DNA of 64,000 bases from Escherichia ruysiae (GCF_902498915.1 NZ_CABVLQ010000001.1); one strand, 5' to 3'; positions 43,964 through 53,636 are shown, numbered from the stretch's first letter. Numbers and translations are program-made. Notes: generated by a model from the sequence alone, not told the origin.

Positions 43964-45127
43964 TTAACGAGCGGCTTCGTAAATGCGGCGGCTGACATCC
44001 AGCGTAATGTCATGATTTTCGCCCAGTTGGGTCATGCCGTGTTCTTCCAGTTTCTTCAGCAATGCCGGGATGGAGCTGCCGTCCAGACCGTAGTCGGACA
44101 GGCGGGTCGGCACGCCCAATTGCTCGAAGAAGTTGCGGGTAGCGGCAATTGCGGCGTCAATACGCTCATCGTCGGAACCTTCAGTGATGTTCCAGACGCG
44201 TTCAGCATATTGCAGCAGTTTCGCGCGCTTGGTGTCGCGTTTTTCATTCCACAGAGCAGGCAGGACAATAGCCAGCGTTTGCGCGTGATCCAGACCGTGC
44301 ATCGCAGTCAGTTCGTGTCCCAGCATATGTGTTGCCCAGTCCTGCGGTACGCCGGCGCCGATCAAACCGTTCAACGCCTGAGTCGCTGCCCACATGACGT
44401 TGGCGCGCACATCGTAGTTTTCTGGCTCTTTCAGGGCTTTCGGACCATCTTCGAGAAGCGTCAGCAAAATGCCTTCTGCGAAGCGATCCTGAATTTTTGC
44501 ATCAACCGGTTTGGTAACATACTGTTCCACGGTGTGTACAAAGGCATCCACTACGCCATTAGCCACCTGGCGCGGCGGCAGGGTGTAGGTATAAACCGGA
44601 TCGAGCACGGCAAATACGGGTTGAACGTGGGCAGAATGGAACGCCTGCTTGTCGCCGGTGGTTTTACGGGAGATAACCGCACCTGCGTTGGATTCTGAAC
44701 CGGTCGCTGGCAGCGTCAGCACACAGCCCATCGGGATGGCGCTTTTAATCTCTTTACCGCCCGTTTGCAGAATGTGCCACGGATCGATGTTCTCAGGATA
44801 ATTTGCCGCTGCGGCGATAAATTTGGTGCCGTCCAGTACGGAACCGCCGCCAACCGCCAGCAGGAAAGTCACTTTCTGTTCGCGAACCAGTTTCACGGCG
44901 TTCATCAGCGTTTCATAAGCCGGGTTTGGTTCAATACCGCCAAACTCCAGCACGTCCATACCTTTCAGCGCATCCAGAACTTGATCCAGAACGCCTGTTT
45001 TTTTCACGCTGCCGCCGCCGTAGGTAATCAATACGCGAGCATCGTGAGGAATTTGTTCGCGTAAACCAGCGATAGCGCCTTTACCAAACAGAATACGGGT
45101 TGGGGTGTGCAGATTAAAGTTGTTCAT
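43964..45127 (-). CDS. yqhD: YqhD, NADPH-dependent aldehyde reductase
   Basis: 387 aa from ATG 45127 (GGGAG site); an 8-codon extension to 45151 is unlikely. Iron-type alcohol dehydrogenase family using Zn2+: ligands D194, H198, H267 and H281 are all present. The GGGSVLDGTK motif (93-102) binds NADPH. It reduces short aldehydes from lipid peroxidation, glyoxal and others. Divergent from its activator yqhC. Confidence 0.96.
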   Translation of the reverse strand: MNNFNLHTPTRILFGKGAIAGLREQIPHDARVLITYGGGSVKKTGVLDQVLDALKGMDVLEFGGIEPNPAYETLMNAVKLVREQKVTFLLAVGGGSVLDGTKFIAAAANYPENIDPWHILQTGGKEIKSAIPMGCVLTLPATGSESNAGAVISRKTTGDKQAFHSAHVQPVFAVLDPVYTYTLPPRQVANGVVDAFVHTVEQYVTKPVDAKIQDRFAEGILLTLLEDGPKALKEPENYDVRANVMWAATQALNGLIGAGVPQDWATHMLGHELTAMHGLDHAQTLAIVLPALWNEKRDTKRAKLLQYAERVWNITEGSDDERIDAAIAATRNFFEQLGVPTRLSDYGLDGSSIPALLKKLEEHGMTQLGENHDITLDVSRRIYEAAR

Positions 45128-45239
45128 TACGTGCTCCCTTTGCTGGGCCAATATGAGGGCAGAGATCGGTCTGCCTGATGTTTTTCATTGTGGTCGCCAG
45201 CGTCGCTGCTCTCAATGCTCATTTCTGCCAATGTCTTGC

Positions 45240-45267
45240 CTATTTCTCCAGAGCACTGGAGAAATAG
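45240..45267. promoter_or_regulatory. 28-bp perfect inverted repeat between yqhD and yqhC
   Basis: CTATTTCTCCAG (45240-45251) and CTGGAGAAATAG (45256-45267) with a 4-nt spacer. It sits 113-140 nt upstream of yqhD and 54-81 nt upstream of yqhC, in the divergent control region. It may be the YqhC-linked activator site or a stem-loop in the yqhC leader. Confidence 0.55.
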
Positions 45268-45320
45268 TACAAAATTGCGCACAATCAAATTGACGCATTA
45301 TTCTTAAGAAATTACGCGAT

Positions 45321-46220
45321 ATGAAACGTGAAGAGATTTGCCGCCTGCTGACGGACAAAATTAATAATCTGAAAAATAAAGAAAATAGTTTGTCTGAATT
45401 GCTGCCCGATGTGCGCTTATTGTATGGCGAGAACCCCGGCGCACGTACGCCGGTGATGTATGAGCCTGGCATCATAATTCTCTTTTCCGGGCATAAAATC
45501 GGCTATATCAATGAGCGCGTGTTTCGTTATGATGCCAATGAATATCTGCTGCTGACGGTGCCGTTACCGTTTGAGTGCGAAACCTATGCCACGCCGGAAG
45601 TGCCATTAGCGGGTTTACGTCTCAATGTTGATATTTTGCAGTTACAGGAACTGTTGATGGACATTGGTGAGGATGAGCATTTCCAGCCGTCGATGGCTGC
45701 CAGTGGTATAAACTCCGCTACGTTGTCAGAAGAGATTTTATGCGCGGCGGAGCGGTTACTGGATGTGATGGAGCGACCGCTGGATGCGCGCATTCTCGGT
45801 AAACAGATCATTCGCGAAATTCTTTACTACGTGCTGACCGGACCTTGCGGCGGTGCGTTACTGGCGCTGGTCAGTCGGCAGACTCATTTCAGCCTGATTA
45901 GCCGCGTGTTGAAACGGATTGAGAATAAATACACTGAAAACCTGAGCGTCGAGCAACTGGCGGCAGAAGCCAACATGAGCGTTTCGGCGTTCCACCATAA
46001 TTTTAAGTCTGTCACCAGCACCTCGCCGTTGCAGTATTTGAAGAACTACCGACTGCATAAGGCACGGATGATGATAATCCATGATGGCATGAAGGCCAGC
46101 GCGGCGGCGATGCGCGTCGGCTACGAAAGTGCGTCGCAATTTAGCCGTGAGTTTAAACGCTACTTCGGTGTGACGCCGGGGGAAGATGCGGCAAGAATGC
46201 GGGCGATGCAAGGGAGTTAA
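45321..46220 (+). CDS. yqhC: YqhC, AraC-family activator of yqhD/dkgA
   Basis: 299 aa. The N-terminal AraC_N-type ligand domain (about 20-170) is followed by a double HTH: EQLAAEANMSVSAFHHNFKSVTSTSPLQYLKNYRLHKA and GYESASQFSREFKRYFGVTPGEDAARMR. It is known to respond to glyoxal/aldehydes through conserved cysteines in the N-domain; visible cysteines include that in FECETYA. Convergent with yghB. Confidence 0.93.
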   Translation: MKREEICRLLTDKINNLKNKENSLSELLPDVRLLYGENPGARTPVMYEPGIIILFSGHKIGYINERVFRYDANEYLLLTVPLPFECETYATPEVPLAGLRLNVDILQLQELLMDIGEDEHFQPSMAASGINSATLSEEILCAAERLLDVMERPLDARILGKQIIREILYYVLTGPCGGALLALVSRQTHFSLISRVLKRIENKYTENLSVEQLAAEANMSVSAFHHNFKSVTSTSPLQYLKNYRLHKARMMIIHDGMKASAAAMRVGYESASQFSREFKRYFGVTPGEDAARMRAMQGS

Positions 46221-46224
46221 ATGT

Positions 46225-46248
46225 GTTCCCGGACAAGTCGCCGGGAAC
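46225..46248. terminator. Hairpin between yqhC and yghB
   Basis: 8-bp stem (46225-46232 with 46241-46248), 8-nt loop between convergent genes; A-rich on one side, giving a U-rich start on the minus strand. Confidence 0.5.
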
Positions 46249-46259
46249 GGAGAAAAACG

Positions 46260-46919
46260 TCAGGCGTTACCGTATTTCTTTTTAATCACCACAAACAGCG
46301 TGCCTAACAGGCCTGCGGTTAACAGGGCAATCGGCAGGATCATCAGGAACGTCATCACCTGATCTTCATGGCGCTTAACGAACGGGATCATGCTTAAGGC
46401 ATAACCAAAACTGGTCACCACGCTGACCCATAGCAATCCACTTAACCAGTTGAAAAACTGGAAGCGGCGGTTTGGCAACCCGGAAATTCCCGCCATGGTT
46501 GGTAGCAGCGTGCGGACAAATGCAAGAAAACGTCCAGCCAGCAAAGCCAGCAAACCGTGGCGGTCAAACATACAGGTGGCGCGCTGATGATATTTGGCCG
46601 GAAGCTGTGCCAGCCAGCCTTTCACCGTTTTGGTATTACCTAGCCAACGCCCCTGAATATAGCTTAGCCAGCAGCCCAGGCTGGCTGCGGCAGTCAGAAT
46701 CACGATTGTTGGCAGAAAATCCATCACCCCCTGGGCAATCAGTGCGCCAGCCAGTATCAACAAGCTGTCGCCTGGCAAAAATGAAGCGGGCAGCAGACCG
46801 TTTTCTAAAAACAGCGTGGCAAACATGACAAAGTAAACAACGCTAACAATATGAGGATCCGCCAGCGCGGCAAAGTCGTGTTGCCAGAGCGCAGCGATAA
46901 TGTCTTGAATAACAGCCAT
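46260..46919 (-). CDS. yghB: YghB, DedA-family inner-membrane protein
   Basis: 219 aa with several membrane segments. DedA hallmarks: the N-terminal LENGLLPASFLPGDSLLI, the G-R/GRFLAFVRTLLPTMAGIS motif and a re-entrant region. Redundant with YqjA in membrane potential, division and drug tolerance. The spacer to metC contains a weak hairpin. Confidence 0.95.
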   Translation of the reverse strand: MAVIQDIIAALWQHDFAALADPHIVSVVYFVMFATLFLENGLLPASFLPGDSLLILAGALIAQGVMDFLPTIVILTAAASLGCWLSYIQGRWLGNTKTVKGWLAQLPAKYHQRATCMFDRHGLLALLAGRFLAFVRTLLPTMAGISGLPNRRFQFFNWLSGLLWVSVVTSFGYALSMIPFVKRHEDQVMTFLMILPIALLTAGLLGTLFVVIKKKYGNA

Positions 46920-46975
46920 GGACTTTCCTGTGGAACAGCGTTTAAGCCTTTATTTGCCTATTGTACTCCTGAATT

Positions 46976-46999
46976 GTCCGGGACGCCTTGATCCCGGAC
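46976..46999 (-). terminator. Weak hairpin after metC
   Basis: 8-bp stem (46976-46983 with 46992-46999) with an 8-nt loop, 60 nt past the metC stop and 57 nt before yghB. No T-run follows on that strand. Confidence 0.35.
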
Positions 47000-47058
47000 G
47001 CAACAATTTAAGACTATTCACAATTAAATGTCTGCAAAATTGTCCAAATTTGGCAATG

Positions 47059-48246
47059 TTACACAATTCGGGTAAATCCCGCGTTCAGATCGGCAATCAG
47101 ATCGTCGACGTTTTCCAGACCAATATGCAGGCGAATCAATGTGCCGCTGAAATCAATCTTTCCTTGTGGGCGGATGGCGGCGATATGTTCCGGCTGATTC
47201 GCGAGGATCAACGATTCATAACCGCCCCACGAGTAGGCCATGCTAAATAAACTGAAGTTATCCAGATAGTTCGCCAGTTCTTCATCGTTGAGTTTTTTCT
47301 TAAGCACAAAGGAAAATAGCCCGCTGCTGCCTGTAAAGTCTCGTTTCCAGAATTCGTGACCTTTACTTTCCGGCAGAGCAGGGTGGTTAACTCGCGCTAC
47401 TTGCGGATGTTCTGCCAGCCATTCAGCCACTTTCAGACTGCTTTCATGATGTTGACGCAAACGCACACCTAATGTGCGCAGGCCACGGCTGGTCATATAA
47501 GCGGTATCGGCATCGACCATTTGTCCCATCAGATAAGCGTTCTCCCGTAGTTGCTCCCAGCAACGGGCATTGCATACTGCGGTGCCGATCATGGCATCCG
47601 AGTGACCTATCAGATACTTGGTTCCCGCCTGAATCGAAATATCAATACCAAAATCAAGAGCTTGAAAAAGCACCCCGGCAGCCCATGTGTTATCGATCAT
47701 AATGATGGCGTCTGGCACGACACTGCGCACGGCAGCAACAATCGCCGGAACGTCGTGGACTTCCATAGTGATGGAGCCTGGCGATTCCAGAAAGACGATT
47801 TTAGTGTTTGGCTGCAGATGTTTAACGATATCCGCGCCAATCAGCGGATCAAACCACGATGTCGTTACGCCCAGTTTGCTGAGGATTTTGCTACAGAAAT
47901 CCTGACTCGGTTCATAGGCGGTATTGGTCATCAATACATGATCGCCCTGTTCGACAAAAGCAAGAATGGAATTGGCAACGGCGGCCGCACCGCAAGGAAA
48001 CAGTGCACAGCCGGCGCCACCTTCCAGTTCGCACATTGCTTCTTGTAACGAGAAGTGGGTTAACGTTCCGCGCCGTCCATAGAACAATTCGCCGTTGGCG
48101 CGATTACGCGTCGCATGTTTTTTCGCTTCAACGCTATCAAAAACCAGCGAAGAGGCGCGCTGAATCACGCTATTCACCGCGCCGAGAGTGTATTTTTTGC
48201 TGCGTCCTGCATTCACCAGTTGAGTATCAAGCTTTTTGTCCGCCAT
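47059..48246 (-). CDS. metC: MetC, cystathionine beta-lyase
   Basis: 395 aa from ATG 48246 (AGGAA site). A frame open to 48381 would cross the MetJ operator, so I reject it. It is a PLP enzyme splitting cystathionine to homocysteine, pyruvate and ammonia. PLP-lysine K210 lies in SIQAGTKYL; Y56/R58 in the LFYGRRGT block; the S-x-S-G-YE-SL region is near the C-terminus. Divergent from exbB. Confidence 0.96.
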   Translation of the reverse strand: MADKKLDTQLVNAGRSKKYTLGAVNSVIQRASSLVFDSVEAKKHATRNRANGELFYGRRGTLTHFSLQEAMCELEGGAGCALFPCGAAAVANSILAFVEQGDHVLMTNTAYEPSQDFCSKILSKLGVTTSWFDPLIGADIVKHLQPNTKIVFLESPGSITMEVHDVPAIVAAVRSVVPDAIIMIDNTWAAGVLFQALDFGIDISIQAGTKYLIGHSDAMIGTAVCNARCWEQLRENAYLMGQMVDADTAYMTSRGLRTLGVRLRQHHESSLKVAEWLAEHPQVARVNHPALPESKGHEFWKRDFTGSSGLFSFVLKKKLNDEELANYLDNFSLFSMAYSWGGYESLILANQPEHIAAIRPQGKIDFSGTLIRLHIGLENVDDLIADLNAGFTRIV

Positions 48247-48264
48247 GTCGGGATTCCTGTTTTT

Positions 48265-48288
48265 ATACGTCTGGATGTCTAAACTAGC
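48265..48288. promoter_or_regulatory. MetJ operator (tandem met boxes) upstream of metC
   Basis: Adjacent 8-mers ATACGTCT (7/8 to AGACGTCT) and GGATGTCT (6/8), and a weak third. They lie 19-42 nt upstream of the metC start, where MetJ with S-adenosylmethionine would repress. Confidence 0.7.
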
Positions 48289-48415
48289 ATGAATAACAGC
48301 GAGCGCATCCTGAAGAATTGGCATAAAGAAGAAAATTTTCGCAAATGGCGTTCTGGTGGCTTTTTTACTGCGTAAACGCAAAGAAAAGAAAGCAAAGGTA
48401 CGGCAGTATGCAAAT

Positions 48416-48434
48416 AGTAATGAGAACGACTATC
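48416..48434. promoter_or_regulatory. Fur box upstream of exbB
   Basis: 19-mer AGTAATGAGAACGACTATC matches the Fur consensus at 13 of 19 positions, 64-82 nt upstream of exbB. exbBD is a known Fur target. Confidence 0.65.
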
Positions 48435-48497
48435 AATTCGACGTCGTTTTGATATTATTATGCGCAGATTTTGTGACTTGCGTCCTGGAGATACACA

Positions 48498-49232
48498 GTG
48501 GGTAATAATTTAATGCAGACGGACCTTTCCGTCTGGGGTATGTATCAGCACGCCGATATTGTCGTTAAGTGCGTGATGATTGGGCTTATTTTGGCCTCCG
48601 TTGTCACTTGGGCAATCTTCTTCAGTAAGAGCGTAGAGTTCTTCAATCAGAAGCGCCGTCTTAAGCGCGAGCAGCAACTGCTGGCTGAAGCGCGTTCCCT
48701 AAACCAGGCCAACGATATCGCCGCTGATTTTGGTAGCAAAAGCTTAAGCCTGCATTTGCTCAATGAAGCGCAGAACGAGCTGGAACTGTCAGAAGGCAGC
48801 GACGATAACGAAGGTATTAAAGAGCGTACCAGCTTCCGCCTGGAGCGTCGGGTCGCCGCTGTGGGGCGTCAAATGGGACGCGGTAACGGCTATCTGGCAA
48901 CCATTGGCGCGATTTCGCCGTTTGTGGGGCTGTTTGGTACGGTCTGGGGCATCATGAACAGTTTTATCGGTATTGCGCAAACGCAGACCACCAACCTGGC
49001 GGTGGTTGCGCCGGGTATCGCAGAAGCATTGTTGGCAACAGCAATCGGTCTGGTGGCAGCGATTCCGGCGGTCGTTATCTATAACGTATTCGCGCGCCAG
49101 ATTGGCGGCTTTAAAGCGATGCTGGGTGATGTTGCAGCGCAGGTATTGTTGCTGCAAAGTCGTGACCTGGATCTGGAAGCCAGCGCCGCTGCGCATCCGG
49201 TTCGTGTCGCACAGAAATTACGTGCAGGGTAA
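48498..49232 (+). CDS. exbB: ExbB, proton channel of the TonB energy system
   Basis: 244 aa from GTG 48498, the known start, with GGAG upstream. Three membrane helices: about 20-45, 128-155 and 162-195. A MotA/TolQ-like protein forming a pentamer around ExbD; it uses the proton gradient to drive TonB and thereby receptors such as FitA in this window. Followed after 6 nt by exbD. Confidence 0.97.
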   Translation: MGNNLMQTDLSVWGMYQHADIVVKCVMIGLILASVVTWAIFFSKSVEFFNQKRRLKREQQLLAEARSLNQANDIAADFGSKSLSLHLLNEAQNELELSEGSDDNEGIKERTSFRLERRVAAVGRQMGRGNGYLATIGAISPFVGLFGTVWGIMNSFIGIAQTQTTNLAVVAPGIAEALLATAIGLVAAIPAVVIYNVFARQIGGFKAMLGDVAAQVLLLQSRDLDLEASAAAHPVRVAQKLRAG

Positions 49233-49238
49233 TGCGCT

Positions 49239-49664
49239 ATGGCAATGCATCTTAACGAAAACCTCGACGATAACGGCGAAATGCATGATATCAACGTGAC
49301 GCCGTTTATCGACGTGATGTTGGTTTTGCTGATTATCTTTATGGTGGCGGCACCGTTAGCGACGGTAGATGTGAAGGTGAACTTGCCTGCTTCTACCAGC
49401 ACGCCGCAGCCGCGCCCGGAAAAACCGGTTTATCTGTCGGTGAAGGCGGACAACTCGATGTTTATCGGTAACGATCCGGTCACCGATGAAACGATGGTTA
49501 CGGCGCTGAATGCGTTAACCGAAGGTAAGAAAGATACCACCATCTTCTTCCGTGCGGATAAAACCGTTGATTACGAGACGTTGATGAAGGTCATGGATAC
49601 GCTGCATCAGGCGGGTTACCTGAAGATAGGTCTGGTCGGCGAAGAAACTGCCAAAGCGAAGTAA
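49239..49664 (+). CDS. exbD: ExbD, TonB-system accessory protein
   Basis: 141 aa. One N-terminal membrane helix (about 23-43) contains the essential aspartate D25 (NVTPFIDVMLVLL); the rest is a periplasmic domain. Forms the ExbB5-D2 motor with TonB. Ends before a long BIME and a strong terminator. Confidence 0.97.
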   Translation: MAMHLNENLDDNGEMHDINVTPFIDVMLVLLIIFMVAAPLATVDVKVNLPASTSTPQPRPEKPVYLSVKADNSMFIGNDPVTDETMVTALNALTEGKKDTTIFFRADKTVDYETLMKVMDTLHQAGYLKIGLVGEETAKAK

Positions 49665-49671
49665 AGCAGAA

Positions 49672-49890
49672 TTGCCTGATGCGCTACGCTTATCAGGCCT
49701 ACAAATCTATCGCAACGTGTTGAATTTGCATGACATGTAGGCCGGATAAGGCGTTCACGCCGCATCCGGCATTAGGTGCTCAATGCCTGATGCGACGCTG
49801 GCGCGTCTTATCAGGCCTACAAAATCTATCGCAATATATTGAATTTGCATGAGTTTGTCGGCCGGATAAGGCGTTCACGCCGCACCCGGC
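49672..49890. repeat. Tandem BIME (four REP units) after exbD
   Basis: Two copies of a REP pair, 49672-49771 and 49783-49890, each a Y-type then Z-type inverted REP with the linker ATCTATCGCAA...TTGAATTTGCATGA. Near-identical GCCGGATAAGGCGTTCACGCC blocks lie 120 bp apart. The copies differ by a 9-nt insertion in the first REP and scattered changes. Such arrays bind gyrase/IHF and stabilise upstream mRNA. Confidence 0.85.
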
Positions 49891-49909
49891 AAGCGTTAAA
49901 AGTACGATG

Positions 49910-49944
49910 ATGCCCGGTTGCTTTTCACAACCGGGCATTTTTTT
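49910..49944 (+). terminator. exbBD terminator
   Basis: 11-bp perfect stem (49910-49920 with 49928-49938), 7-nt loop and seven T's. It also lies just at the yghA stop on the other strand. Confidence 0.88.
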
Positions 49945-50827
49945 AGCCTAAATGCTCGCCGCCGCACACGCCATGCACTTCTGCGGTGACGTAGCTCGAC
50001 TCCTGACTTGCCAGGTAAACATATACAGGGGCCAGTTCCGCCGGTTGCCCCGCACGCTTCATTGGTGTTTGCTGGCCGAACTGCGGGATCTTATCCTGCG
50101 TCTGTCCGCCGGAAATTTGCAGTGCTGTCCAGATCGGGCCTGGCGCAACAATATTCACCCGAATACCTTTCTCCGCGACCTGTTTTGCCAGGCCACGGCT
50201 GTAGTTCAGAATCGCCGCCTTCGTAGCCGCATAGTCCAGTAAATGCGGGCTTGGCTGGTATGCCTGGATTGACGAAGTGGTGATGATACTGGCACCTTTT
50301 GGCAGCAGGGGGATCGCTTCCTGGGTTAGCCAGAACAGCGCGAAAACGTTAATGGCAAAGGTCTTTTGAAACTGTTCGCTGGTGAGGTCTGCAATATCAG
50401 GAATGGCAACCTGTTTCCCGGCGACCAGCGCCATAATATCCAGCCCGCCTAACGCCTTGTGCGCTTCGTGAACCAGCGAACGGGCGAATTTCTCATCGCT
50501 TAAATCGCCTGGCAGCAGAACGGCTTTGCGTCCGCATTCTTCAATGATCTTTTTCACATCCTGAGCGTCTTCTTCTTCCGCCGGAAGATAACTGATCGCC
50601 ACGTCAGCGCCTTCACGCGCGTAAGCGATGGCGGCAGCACGACCGATACCAGAATCGCCCCCTGTCACCAGTGCTTTACGATCTTTCAGGCGACCGCTAC
50701 CAACATAAGTTTTCTCGCCACAATCCGGCACCGGCGTCATCTTCGCCTGGATGCCTGGCGTCGGTTGTTTCTGTTTGGGATATTCACCAGTGTAATACTG
50801 CGTGGTCGGGTCTTTTAAATGAGACAT
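49943..50827 (-). CDS. yghA: YghA, short-chain dehydrogenase/reductase
   Basis: 294 aa SDR. N-terminal NAD(P) motif TGGDSGIGRAAAIAYAREGADV (TGxxxGIG), catalytic S in ITTSSIQAY, Y-x3-K in DYAATKAA, and the 35-residue N-extension of the YghA/ydaD subfamily. It is known as an NADP-linked reductase of unknown substrate, linked to glyoxal resistance. Convergent with exbD across the terminator. Confidence 0.94.
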   Translation of the reverse strand: MSHLKDPTTQYYTGEYPKQKQPTPGIQAKMTPVPDCGEKTYVGSGRLKDRKALVTGGDSGIGRAAAIAYAREGADVAISYLPAEEEDAQDVKKIIEECGRKAVLLPGDLSDEKFARSLVHEAHKALGGLDIMALVAGKQVAIPDIADLTSEQFQKTFAINVFALFWLTQEAIPLLPKGASIITTSSIQAYQPSPHLLDYAATKAAILNYSRGLAKQVAEKGIRVNIVAPGPIWTALQISGGQTQDKIPQFGQQTPMKRAGQPAELAPVYVYLASQESSYVTAEVHGVCGGEHLG

Positions 50828-50948
50828 CGCTTTTCTCCCTTCAGGTTCAACGTCCTTTAAGGGTAGACGCTCTCGATGCGTTAATCAGGGAACCAGGAAG
50901 ATCCCTAAACCTCAGAATTATGCGACAAAGGTTTAACGTATATGTTGA

Positions 50949-51512
<564 letters not shown>

Positions 51513-51519
51513 TCTGATT

Positions 51520-51540
51520 CGGGCGCGGTTCTCGCGCCCG
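51520..51540 (+). terminator. yqhA terminator
   Basis: 8-bp GC stem (51520-51527 with 51533-51540) and 5-nt loop, then TTATTAAC. Lies between the convergent yqhA and yghZ. Confidence 0.65.
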
Positions 51541-51551
51541 TTATTAACATG

Positions 51552-52592
51552 TTATTTATCGGACGACGCCTGCCACAGATTCAGCTCGCCATCGGCGATA
51601 TGCTGGTCAATCTGCACTAACTCCTCGGTGCTAAACGTCAGATTATTCAGCGCCTGCACGTTCTCCTCCAGTTGCTCCGCACGGCTGGCACCAATCAATA
51701 CCGACGTCACTCGCTCATCTTTCAGCAACCAGCTTAACGCCATTTGCGCCATTGATTGTCCACGCTGCTGTGCCATTTCATTCAATAAGCGCAGGCTGTT
51801 GAGGTTGGCTTCGGTGAGCATTTTCGGCGTCAGACCACGAACTTTATGACCTTCGCGATGCATCCGTGAATCCTCCGGAATACCGTTGAGATATTTTCCG
51901 CTCAGCAATCCCTGAGCCAGAGGAGTAAAGGCAATGCAGCCCACGCCGTTATTTTGCAGGGTATCCAGCAGGCCGCTTTTATCTACCCAGCGGTTCAGTA
52001 AATTGTACGAAGGTTGATGAATTAACAGCGGAATTTTCCACTCGCGCAGTAACTCGACCATTTTTTGCGTCCGCTCTGGCGAGTAAGAGGAGATCCCGAC
52101 ATAAAGCGCCTTACCGCTTTGCACAGCATGAGCCAGCGCAGAGGCGGTTTCTTCCATCGGCGTATTTTCATCGACGCGATGAGAGTAAAAAATATCGACA
52201 TATTCCAGACCCATACGCTTCAGGCTTTGGTCGAGGCTGGCGAGCAGGTATTTACGTGAACCGCCAGAGCCGTAAGGGCCGGGCCACATATCGTAGCCAG
52301 CCTTGGTTGAGATAATCAGTTCATCGCGATAAGCGGCAAAATCCTCCCGCAGCAGGCGACCAAAGTTCTCTTCTGCGCTTCCTGGAGGCGGCCCGTAATT
52401 GTTGGCTAAATCAAAGTGCGTAATGCCTAAATCAAACGCTTTACGCAGGATCGCACGCTGTGATTCCAGCGCGTTAACGTGACCGAAATTGTGCCATAAA
52501 CCGAGCGATAACGCGGGCAGGCGTAAACCGCTTTTTCCGCAATAGCGGTATTGCATCTGCCCGTAACGTTCGGGATTTGCTAACCAGACCAT
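51552..52592 (-). CDS. yghZ: YghZ (GpR), L-glyceraldehyde 3-phosphate reductase
   Basis: 346 aa aldo-keto reductase (AKR14). Start ATG 52592 has a GGAGAGG site. Catalytic residues: D in FDLANNYG with its Y, K in STKAGYD and H in FYSHRVDE. It reduces L-glyceraldehyde-3-phosphate and methylglyoxal with NADPH. Forms a detoxification neighbourhood with yqhD, dkgA and yghA. Confidence 0.95.
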   Translation of the reverse strand: MVWLANPERYGQMQYRYCGKSGLRLPALSLGLWHNFGHVNALESQRAILRKAFDLGITHFDLANNYGPPPGSAEENFGRLLREDFAAYRDELIISTKAGYDMWPGPYGSGGSRKYLLASLDQSLKRMGLEYVDIFYSHRVDENTPMEETASALAHAVQSGKALYVGISSYSPERTQKMVELLREWKIPLLIHQPSYNLLNRWVDKSGLLDTLQNNGVGCIAFTPLAQGLLSGKYLNGIPEDSRMHREGHKVRGLTPKMLTEANLNSLRLLNEMAQQRGQSMAQMALSWLLKDERVTSVLIGASRAEQLEENVQALNNLTFSTEELVQIDQHIADGELNLWQASSDK

Positions 52593-52748
52593 GACCTCTC
52601 CTTTCAACCGTTCAATTTCGAAACAATGTTTCTAGTTTAGCGATTCGCCAGCGTGTATCCCGTAGTGTGGCTCACAGAGTGACGAAAAACTGGGCAAAAA
52701 CACGTGCTTATGCTTTGCTTAAAAAAACACCAGTTGAGGAGTGCAACG

Positions 52749-53636
52749 ATGCCGCGTTTAACCGCCAAAGATTTCCCACAAGAGTTGCTGGATTACTACG
52801 ACTATTACGCTCATGGGAAAATCTCGAAACGTGAGTTCCTCAACCTTGCGGCGAAGTATGCGGTGGGCGGGATGACGGCATTAGCGTTGTTTGATTTGCT
52901 CAAGCCAAATTATGCGCTGGCGACTCAGGTAGAGTTTACCGACCCGGAAATTGTTGCTGAGTACATCACGTATCCTTCGCCAAATGGTCACGGCGAGGTA
53001 CGGGGTTATCTGGTGAAGCCCGCGAAGATGAGCGGCAAAACGCCAGCCGTGGTGGTGGTGCATGAGAATCGTGGACTGAATCCGTATATCGAAGATGTGG
53101 CACGGCGAGTGGCGAAGGCAGGGTACATCGCCCTGGCGCCAGACGGTTTAAGCTCCGTGGGTGGATATCCGGGGAACGATGATAAAGGTCGTGAGCTGCA
53201 ACAGCAGGTCGATCCGACTAAGTTGATGAATGATTTCTTTGCCGCAATTGAGTTTATGCAACGCTATCAGCAAGCCACGGGCAAAGTGGGTATTACTGGA
53301 TTTTGCTATGGCGGTGGTGTCTCAAACGCGGCTGCGGTGGCATATCCGGAACTGGCCTGCGCGGTGCCGTTTTATGGTCGCCAGGCACCCACCGCTGATG
53401 TGGCGAAAATCGAGGCACCTTTACTGCTTCACTACGCTGAACTGGACACCCGAATCAACGAAGGCTGGCCTGCTTATGAGGCGGCGTTGAAAGCGAATAA
53501 TAAGGTCTATGAGGCGTATATTTATCCGGGGGTTAATCACGGATTCCATAATGATTCCACGCCCCGTTATGACAAATCTGCCGCCGATCTTGCCTGGCAA
53601 AGGACGCTGAAATGGTTCGACAAATATCTCTCCTGA
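52749..53636 (+). CDS. yghX: YghX, intact dienelactone-hydrolase-family protein
   Basis: 295 aa from ATG 52749 with a GAGGAG site. The N-terminal 40 residues include a KREFLNLAAKYAVGG segment like a Tat-type or membrane anchor without the RR pair, then an alpha/beta-hydrolase. The DLH triad is visible: Cys in GFCYGG, Asp in AELDTRI, His in GVNHGFHN. In K-12 this gene is recorded as interrupted; here it is full length. The substrate is unknown. Confidence 0.88.
   Translation: MPRLTAKDFPQELLDYYDYYAHGKISKREFLNLAAKYAVGGMTALALFDLLKPNYALATQVEFTDPEIVAEYITYPSPNGHGEVRGYLVKPAKMSGKTPAVVVVHENRGLNPYIEDVARRVAKAGYIALAPDGLSSVGGYPGNDDKGRELQQQVDPTKLMNDFFAAIEFMQRYQQATGKVGITGFCYGGGVSNAAAVAYPELACAVPFYGRQAPTADVAKIEAPLLLHYAELDTRINEGWPAYEAALKANNKVYEAYIYPGVNHGFHNDSTPRYDKSAADLAWQRTLKWFDKYLS

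Noticed and set aside
48247..48381. 45-codon N-terminal extension of metC
   Set aside because: It would translate the MetJ operator and promoter; family length and the AGGAA site support the start at 48246.
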